From NCBI RefSeq assembly GCF_024713975.1, contig NC_091112.1, forward strand, positions 14,728,501 through 14,792,500: a DNA stretch of 64,000 nucleotides. The letters run 5' to 3'. Position numbers and translations under genes: made by a program. The notes beneath the pieces are model-generated. The model was given only the letters and a program-made list of their open reading frames with translations. It searched no databases and was not told the DNA's origin. Source of the stretch: Paralichthys olivaceus (taxonomy: Eukaryota > Chordata > Actinopteri > Pleuronectiformes > Paralichthyidae). How positions within the stretch are numbered: the stretch's first letter is position 1; each line of letters opens with the position of its first letter. Below are positions 55,247 to 64,000 of the stretch, one piece after another.

Positions 55247-58200
55247 ATGGCCTTAGCGGGATGCCCTGACTACTTCTTACGTCACCCAAACTACCAGGTA
55301 AATATTTTGTGTCTCGCCTGTAGGTGTGCTGGTCAGTAGCTTAAAGAATACGTCAAAGTAATGAGCGTTTCTGTTTTCATGCAACAGAAAAGCTCATGTT
55401 AGGACAGTAAATGTTTTTCATTCTGACTTGTTACAGCAGGAAAAGTGCAAGTTTAGCATTTAACTTCTAATAATGGCTGCGTTCCATTTAGCTCCTGTAC
55501 TTGTGAGCCAACATGCACAATGATAATCCTTCCAATGTTATTTTAATTAGTTTCTGACAAGTCAAAATGTCAGTAATCCTTAGTGGTCCTCATTGTTCAC
55601 AATGCATCTGTGTTTTTAGTAGATAACGCTGTCCTGTGTGCATGCTAATGCCAAAGCATACTTTGTGTGAGCTTAGTAAATAGGATTATGCCTTGGTTCA
55701 TCAAATGTTTGTATTTTAATTTTATAGAATATGCTTATTATCCCTGCACAAAATATTAGCTAACATTTAGTTAAATTAACAGTTGGAAGCTAAGTTAGCT
55801 ATTTAATTAGCTAAGTGCATGTGTACTTGCTATATTGAACAACCTTGCAGCAGTATTACCATTTCCCCTCATCTCAGTCATGAACTGGTGAAATTGTATA
55901 ATATAATAAACATTAACATATTAAATTATTATTAACAATTGTATCTCATGGAAATGGTCGATTCATATAACCAGCATAAAGCGCTACATACGAATTCATT
56001 TGGAATGCTGATATATTTAATTTGGGGTTTGTAAGTTGTTTCTAAAACACTTTTTATCTAAATTGTTAAAATCCATTCACGTCCTGCTAGCCATCAACAA
56101 ATAAAAAGCTTTTGTGTCTGTGACCCTCACAGGACTATAATAAACATGACCAACCAGGTACGCCAGCCAATCATTTAATTGGGTCAGAATGAAAGAATTG
56201 TCTGGCATACCAGAAATGTGTGGTTCTTGCCTCTTTGTCTACAAGCTAGTCTCTAACTTGATGGCTGAGGTTTGGTACTGGACTTCTTGAGTGTTATAAA
56301 CAGCTCCCTGCTGTGGCTTGGTTGATGGGAGCTTTAGGAACCAAACGGTAAATTTGCAAGTTGAATTTGTAGAAGCTAAAATATGCTAAAGCCTCATAGA
56401 GATGAGGGGAACTTCAGCAACACCCTCCAGATTGCAGACATTAAAGCATTGTTAATACTAATATTGATTAATAAAATTAATGTTGTAGTACATAGGTTAG
56501 AAAAGGGGTTTGAGTTATGGAAAGTATAATTATCAAACCTCCCTCTCTCTCTGTGTATCAGCATGTGTACAGTGACTTTGCGAGTCTACTTGCTTCACAG
56601 TGAATGACTCCCAGTCTAGTTAGGTGAAATATGGCATTTCTGCAACACAACAGACCCACATCCACTGTCCAACTCCTGCAGAATGAGCCCTTTGTTTCTC
56701 AGCTCGGATTTTCTCCTCTCCAACCCTCCAGTAACCTAAAGAATTTGGCTAAAGAGCATCGTGGATGTCTATAAATAGAGCATTAAACAAACAACAATAA
56801 CAAGCTGTGGGCTCTGAAAGCATGGGATTGATTGTATGACGTCTTACTGGGGCTGATGGGACGATGGAGGTGACGTAGCCTCAGCTGCCTTATCCCTCTT
56901 AGCGGCGGTACAAACCAGAACCGTGGGACCGCTGAGCCCCTGTTGAACTGACATTAAGTTGGATTGGTTCACGTTAGCTTCCAGGATTCAAGGGTTTTTG
57001 CACCAGCAAGGCTGCAGTGAATAGTGAATTGAATCCCCATAGAAAACAACATTCCTCCACCCTGCATCCAAAGAAAAAACAGTTTGATGGCTGGAGGGAG
57101 AGAAGTGGGTTACAACATTGCTGTGTGTGTGTGTGTGTGTGTGTTATGTAAAGCTTGCCAGTTGACATGACACAGCATGGCAAACACACACACACACCCC
57201 ATGGAGTCTCTCTCTGTGAGCAGTGACTGTAGGTTTAGTGTATAGATAAGGAGCAAATGAGCTCTTTTCTGCATACTTACATAACACTATACATAACACC
57301 GGGCATGTTTGGGAATCTGGGCAGCATTCCAGGTCTCCAAAGTGTGTGTGTGTCTATCTCAGTGAGAACCATGGTTTTGTGCCAGAGACGTCTCAGAGGA
57401 AGCAGCGACCAACTCTCGTTTTCCTTCTCTCTTTTTCCTTCTATCTCCATATGTCCTGTATGAGTGTGTGTTCGTTGGTGTGTGTGCGCTTGCACCACAG
57501 AGTACTGAGGAACCACAGTCCACAGACTCGAAGCTTAACTGAGTTATGACTTAAACAGATCAGAAGAGCGGAAAGAATGAAGTGTTTAACAGATCCTTCT
57601 CCCCCGAACATCAGTATTTGTGCCAGCAGTGCTGAACATGCCTGTTCTCTCAGAGAACATAAACTGTAGCTCTTTCTTCCTGTTCTTGGAGGTCAGAGGA
57701 CAGCAGCTTTAAGTAGCAGTCACCACGGCAATGGGCTTGTGCTTTTGCTTTCGAGGAAGCGTGATACTTAAGAGAGAAAGTATGTTGAAACGCCTAGATA
57801 TTAATACTGTGGGCTATAAGCTGCAAGTGGAGACGTTTGCCCTTGATGAAAGAGCTGTCAAGAGTAGTTTGAGGATATCAATCAGTGCACAAGAGTAACC
57901 CTAATATGTCAAGCTGATGGAAACACCTGGTCTATGTTTTCCTCTAGAAACATGTGACTCCATGACACTGGCCTGGAATATAACTCAAAAAATACAGGCT
58001 AAGAGTTAACTCAGTGAAATCGAGGAAAATTGAGAAGACTCTTCAAAGACTTTTCATGCATGTTTAAAGAGCAGATACGGTCTGGAAATCACCATGGCAA
58101 TACAGTGGGACAGGGAATCCAAGTGAGAGAAGCAAGCGGAGATAACATCTTTCAAGCCAGCAGCCTCAAAGATGATTTAAGCACAGACTGTATTTAACTC

Positions 58201-61194
58201 ACCAGAAATTCCTAAAAGTATGTTTATTAAGCAACATATTGTCCAAGATACAAAGCACAAGTTCCTGTTCTTCAGAAACAGAAGTAACCAAAGGAGATTG
58301 TGTCCGACCTGTTATTTATTACTCTATGGGTGGATGTATGGGTCTCTCTGCCACTTTGACCATGACTGAAATATTTTAACATATATTTAATGGATTACTT
58401 GGCAAAGGTCACAAGAGGATTCAATTTATGGCCTTTCCACAACAATACAGATATATTGAGAATGGAAATATTCTTTAGTGTTTTGGTGTGCACACATCAA
58501 ATCATGCATCCACATGATGCCCATTGAGGTTTTACATCCCCTAAAACATATGATGTGTCATCATCCAATTCCCTGCCTACATTAATGCTGATATTTTGCA
58601 AAACAAACTTTTCCCTCTGTGTCTGGGCCTCTCGTTCACACACACAATCAGTGTTTTTATTTAGATTTGTATAAACATCTTTCAGATTTTCAAAACTCTG
58701 GTTTCTGTGTATCCATGTGTTTATGTAAAACGGAGTGTTTGGGAAACAATGACGTCACAGCTTACGTCCCGTTGTTTTGTGTCCTCCTCCTGTGGCATAG
58801 CAGCATAAATCTTTGGAGCAGCAAGTATCTTACTCACTGTACTTTGCTGACACTAAATTACGTGGATAACAGAGCACTTCAGATGTTTTGAGCACTGGTT
58901 GCACTCCTGCATGCAAACACTTCATAGCCTTCCTTTAAAAACATCACATCATACATCTATAAATGTGCCAGTGATGAACTTAAAACAATAAATTGAAGAT
59001 GTCAGAGAAATTCACCCAAAGATTACATAAAAATATAGTTTGAATTATGCCCTTGTGAAACTTAAAACGTAAGACTGAATGTCTGACTCACAATCTACTA
59101 AAACTTAAAGAAGAAACCCTCCCTTAAAGTACTGTACAGCTTACTGTATACCCATGAGACTAGCAAGATCAAGAATGCTGTTTATGACTATTGGCAGTTC
59201 GGCAAATTGTGCAAAACAGGCTACATCTGGAAAATACATTTACTGAGAAACCAATACCCCTTTTTTAAGAAAGGGAATTGTGATGTTCAAATTTGGATTT
59301 CTTGTCACTTAACCTCCTATTGACTGCAGAGGAAGCATCGGTGAACTCCATCTCTTCAGACTATAGTCTATATAGAGTTAGAGGCTTATGGGGAGGTCAA
59401 GAGGAGGTTTTTACAGGAGTGTAGCTGGTAAAGTCAACTCTTTCACTGCACCGGTGCTGCAGAGGGGAGGTGGTTGTCTGTGTTTACTTGCAGCTATATA
59501 CTAACAGTGCTGCTACTGATTTCTGTTACTCGAACCAGGACAGTGTCCTGTGTCCAACTTTGCACATGGTCCAAATTTGCACTGTGCAACTGTATGATTC
59601 TTACACCTCAATTGACATGACGTTATAACACGATATAAATGTATGCACATTTCCATGTCATACAGGCTAACACATCATAGAAACTAACAACATGTAGACT
59701 GTCTGTAAAGATGGACGAAATGACAGCTCCCCAAAAGTCAAGCCAAAGCATCTTGATTGCCACCTGGTGGTTTGCTGCAGGATAGGTTATAAATCCTGTC
59801 TCCTCCGTGTTAGTGGATGGGAGGTGGACCAAAAAATCAAAGTACATGTTGAATGCATTTATTTTCACAAAGATGGTTTCTGTCATTCTAGAAGTGTTCA
59901 TTTTTACAGCAATTTTGGTTTTAATTAATTATTTGATGTTATAAAAATGGGGTAAAACATCATGATTGACAGCTGAGACTGTTGAGTATGTTTATTAACA
60001 AGGCCCTCGCTACTGTGGCTCCATTCAGCGATTGCTACTGCACAGTCTCTGGCTCCAAATCAAGATGGCAGCGTTTGTATCTGGGATATTTTAGCTTCAT
60101 TTCTGGATGGTAGGAGTCTATGATCAACATGTTAGATCTTGTTAAATGTTAAACGTTAAATCAAGTGCAAAAAAAAAGAGACATTTGCTGTTAAACGAAA
60201 TTATGGTGTTTCTTGGCTCTGAGCTATTGCCTAGCAACCAGTAGAGACTGTCATCACAGTGACATCCCAGTACTGTTTGCATGTTGGCAGACATGCAGTC
60301 TGTCACATGATGAGTAAGGTATATTATATGTGAGAGGGGGTTTAGTAGTTAAGTCGTTCTATCTGAGCTTGTCTGCTCGAGCTGAAGCCTGCAGACTTTC
60401 TCTGTCAGCCCACAGCCCTGCAGGCAAGTTGCCTTCCTTAGAAAGCTTTTGGCTGTTTCTCAGAGCTCTAAATCTTACTCTGGGCATTTATGGATGTTTT
60501 CGAAATGAGTGTGTGTGTGTCTGCGTGCGTGCGTGTGTGTGCATACATGCACAACAGGACCTCTGACCACAAGCAGTTCCTGGAAGCAATGCTTCCGCGT
60601 TCTTCTTTTTCCTGGAAAAGGGAAGATTGAAAATTTCTTTGGCTTTTTTCCCTCTTTCTCCTCTGCAGCTTTCTTGCCTCAAGGCTGCTTTAAATTAGAC
60701 AATGTGCGAGGAACTTGGCAGCATGTGCTTGTATCTCCAGACATGTGAGATTGTATAAGTGTGCCAGAACTGATTTTTTTCGCTCTAAAAATGATTTATA
60801 GTTGTTTTGTTGAGTACCTGAGAGTTTGAGACAACATGAATACAGGAACGCGTGAGTGTCTGAGATAGAGAGAAAGCAAGAAAGGGAGAAAGGGAAAGGT
60901 CGGTGCCACAGGGTCAGAGGGCATCTGGTTTCTGAACTTGAAGCCTGATGTTTCCTTGAGAGTAGACACATGAATCCACCCTTTGTCTGACCTTCTGAAC
61001 TCTGTGAAAATAATATATTGTCTAACTCTTCACCAAAATTTCTGAAGTTTTGATCCCACTGAATGTTTTTTACTGGATAGTTTCTCTTTTCTTTCAACAG
61101 GAAAGTATGGACCGCACTTCCTCTCACCGGCCTGAGGAGCTTATTGTTCCAGGCTTCCAGCGTTCAGCCAATCAAAATTTGCCACATCACCATG
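55247..61194 (+). CDS. grb10: Grb10 adaptor protein, 5' coding exons only (partial at window end)
   Basis: Two coding exons are visible. The first, 55247-55297, encodes MALAGCPDYFLRHPNYQ and ends at GTAAAT; it closely resembles the N-terminus of human GRB10 (MALAGCPDSFLHHPYYQ). The second, 61101-61194, begins after TTTCAACAG and encodes 31 residues (starting ESMDRTSSHRPEEL) in the joining frame, ending in phase 1 before GTAACT. GRB10 is a cytoplasmic adaptor (RA, PH, BPS and SH2 domains) that dampens insulin and IGF receptor signalling; none of those domains falls in the window. The second exon is in the variable N-terminal region, so its assignment rests on splice sites, frame and position. 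The next conserved exon lies beyond 64000. Teleost a/b paralogue unknown. Confidence 0.82.
59691..60122 (+). mobile_element. Near full-length non-autonomous dispersed repeat (family 1)
   Basis: This about 430-bp non-coding repeat starts CATGTAGACT and ends AGTCTATG, so the ends are short inverted repeats around TAGACT/AGTCTA. Internal landmarks are CACCTGGTGG, AAATCCTGTCTCCTCC, AAGATGGTTTCTGTCATT, GGTTTTAATTAATTATTTGA and TTTTAGCTTCATTTCTGG. The same landmarks recur at 46937-47213, 43245-43446, 26228-26305 and 2218-2305, so this is a family with several degraded copies in one window. I recall similar sequence as common in percomorph genomes but cannot name the superfamily. It lies in the first coding intron of grb10. 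Confidence 0.75.
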
Positions 61195-61796
61195 GTAACT
61201 CTCCTCATCTCTCATATATATTTTGTTTATCCTCAGTATCTATATCTATAATCTTCTCTTGGTGACACAACCATTCTCTCGATGTGCTTTTCCCCTTTTC
61301 GTCTGTATTTTAATGGGATATCTTCAACCCAAAATCTATTTGCTGGGCTATTAAATGCACTTCCTGTCTTCCTAGAAATCTCCCTCTCTCTCTATCTCCA
61401 TCTCCATCTAGGACATTGTCTCCCTCCATCACTGCAGGCTCTGCTCTCCAGATGGAGAGGATATAGACAAGTGCTAAAGTGTTTTACCCTCCCTCCCCCC
61501 TTTTTAGCACTGCTCAGCACTTTTACCCCCCCCCCCCCCCTCCTCCTCGTAATACAAATGCATCGGTCTGCTTCCAATAGATTCCCAGAAACCCCTTCAG
61601 CTATCATGGAAAATCTTGGGAATCCTTTTGGCAAAAAGCCAACCCAAGGAGAGGAGAGGTTGTAAATTCTCCCTCCTCAACCTCACCTTTTCTTCTCCCT
61701 ATGGGTGTAGGGTTGTTCAGCAGCTTGTCTACTCTGGTGATGTGTGGTGCTCATGCTTGTGTGAGAGTATTGTAAATATGGCTCCACATGATTGGG

Positions 61797-61798
<2 letters not shown>

Positions 61799-61861
<63 letters not shown>

Positions 61862-61872
61862 TATGTGTGTGT
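61799..61872. repeat. (GT)n microsatellite, 3' of grb10 coding exon 2
   Basis: GT run of about 55 bp followed by ATGTGTGT interruptions, in the grb10 intron after the second coding exon. Confidence 0.95.
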
Positions 61873-64000
61873 GGGGGGTTATAGTAAATAGGTCATAGGT
61901 CTGTGGGGCAGGTGTGGTGGTATACAGGTTCATACTTGCATAGAGGCAGTGACAACCCAAGAATGATTAGTGTAACTGCACTCCAGTTTCTGGTACTTCT
62001 AGGAAGAGTTTTTTTGGTAGTGTCCGATCTTGTCTTTTTCTCAGAAAAGCCTCCTGTCAACCACTGTATAGCTACCAATGGTATTTCTGGCACATACTCA
62101 TTGCATAAATCAACAGTGAGTATGTGCAAAGTAAGTTGTGACATCATCATTTCACAAACGCTCTGTTTTACATGTACACAAACACATAGTGTTGTTGAAA
62201 ACAAAGTGTATGGAATTCAGGAATAAAATAGTCAGCCATTCTTTCCTTTTGGCCAGGGACCCCTTGCAAGGGACCCCACTTTGAGAAACCCTGTTTTTGG
62301 GGATGTAAAATCTCCATGGTCATCATCAGATTTGATTTGTCAGTCCATCAAGCTAACAATCATATCGAGAAGAAATCGTATAAATCATTTCTTCCGAGTG
62401 AATGTTCCACTTCAATCTACCAGAATGCAGTGCTGTGACTTTCTTTCTTGCTAGTGGAAAATGTCCTGCACTAATACGACTTTCCTCACCTACTCATAAA
62501 AATAAAAAACTATTGCAGTGATTTCAAATCCACTTGGTGGTAGTGAACCTAATCTGGGAAATGGAAAAGCACTAACTGGAGTAGGAGTTGATGAGCCAGG
62601 TCGCGGGGTAAAGGAAAAGTAAATTTACAATCCCTGATCATGAATAATTTATAGACTGCACTGGATTAAACCACAGACTGATGATACTAAAGGCACAGAC
62701 ACACAACTTTGTTTTACATCAATTGCAAATGTCATTGTAGTATTAAACATGCAGAACGAGGTTTATACAACAGGATATGTGTGATTTAAAATTTAAAAAA
62801 AGTCTGAAAAATGTCTTCATTGTTTTCAAACCGACATGTTCAGTTTTTAGTGTCGCCACTAATCATCAACAGATAGCAGTTTTCCATATAAGAACTGACA
62901 AATGTCTTCAGTCAAAGCCAGAGACAAAGTCACCCAGCTACCGTTTCATTCTGACTTTGCACTACAGAGAAATATCACATCAACCACTCTGATGGATGTG
63001 TTGTATATTTAGACCATGGCTCATGTTACCTGCCCTTCATTTATGCCACTGCTGTCTTTCTAGTGATCTGGTGACGTGTTTTGTTTTGATGCTGGTGTTT
63101 TTCCCTGAGCACACTTATTACAAATAAATGAATCAAAACAGAGGTGCATAAGATGTTTTTCTTCAAAATTTGATTTTTTGAGGGGGAGGACCTGATTCCC
63201 TGCACCACAAAAGAGATCAAGCGAGCATTGTGGGTGTTGCCTCCTACTCATCTGTTGCCTTACATGCATGTCAACAAATTTACTTCCCCACATTTAGCGT
63301 TTTGCTCATACTTTTTCATTATGTAGCCTCTTATTTAATTTGTGCGTTGCTGGGGGAGAGAGCACAAAGGTAATTCATTTAGCTGCTTGGTGTAACTACA
63401 GACTTGTGGTGGTTATTACTGGTAGTAGGAGGCTTTAGACTGTAAAGCATATCATTGAATGATAATTAAGAGAAAATATTATTACACACATATTTACATC
63501 TAGAGAAATCTAGTTTGGAGAAATCCAAGACCTCACTAGTTTCAATTTCAGATTATTGTCCACAAAGTAATCTATGAATACACAAATACAATGCAAGTGC
63601 GGAGCATATGCATTGAGTACTTGAGTAGTTGTTCAAAATGGACTTAAAGGGATACGTTTTATGCTGAATGGAGTATATATATTTTTATTGTCCATAAAAG
63701 AATGTGGTTTCAATTTGCCCCTGAAAACCTGAACGTCCAGCTCTGTTCTCTGACCTCTAGACTGCTGTCAGAGATCGATGATTGTAGGTTGTTGTGGCCA
63801 GGGACAGAGAGCACTCATGCAGTGTATTCTGGGATCTCGAAGGAATGATTTGGCCACGTTTGTATGGTAGGTTTTGTCTTTAGATGCAGCCCATACATTT
63901 CGTCTACTTTCAAAGTCACAGTTGGAGAGGGAGGATAGGATATTTTAATGCTATACGTCTTCTGGCTTCCTCGACTGAAGCCAGCAGCCACAGCCAAGTG

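Overview
This is a stretch of vertebrate nuclear DNA, almost certainly from a ray-finned (teleost) fish. Genes are split into short exons with GT/AG introns, long (CA/TG)n tracts occur throughout, the spacers are AT-rich and filled with short dispersed repeats, and the protein-coding exons are clearly homologous to human genes. Species was not determined. There are no bacterial genes, CRISPR arrays or intact autonomous transposons. Most long open frames are chance frames or (CA)n artefacts.

Four genes are supported. abhd5 (plus strand, coding 3847-7707, seven exons, 364 aa) encodes the lipid-droplet co-activator of triglyceride lipase. snrk (minus strand, coding 28041-17126, seven coding exons, 791 aa) encodes SNF-related kinase, with a probable non-coding first exon near 31.5 kb. 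rpl14 (minus strand, coding 37115-34361, six exons, 137 aa) encodes ribosomal protein eL14 and has a 5'-TOP promoter. The 5' end of grb10 (plus strand) has a start exon at 55247-55297 and a second coding exon at 61101-61194; the rest lies beyond the window.

Layout: 0-3.8 kb is upstream spacer with a palindromic element. 3.8-7.95 kb is abhd5. 7.95-15.7 kb is the tail-to-tail spacer between abhd5 and snrk. 15.7-31.65 kb is snrk including its 3'UTR. 31.65-34.3 kb is a short spacer. 34.3-37.14 kb is rpl14. 37.24-37.67 kb is a 23-bp minisatellite just upstream of rpl14. 37.7-52.2 kb is a gene desert between the divergent rpl14 and grb10. 52.2-64 kb is the 5' part of grb10.

The genes do not form a functional pathway; the neighbourhood is syntenic. 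abhd5, snrk and rpl14 all have human orthologues in 3p22, whereas human GRB10 is on 7p12, so a rearrangement junction probably lies between rpl14 and grb10. I found no undescribed biological system. The most original observations are: the minisatellite upstream of rpl14 seems to have been amplified from the end of a transposon-like repeat seen elsewhere in the window; complementary GT/CA tracts bracket abhd5 exon 4; and SNRK ends in a conserved CaaX-like tail.
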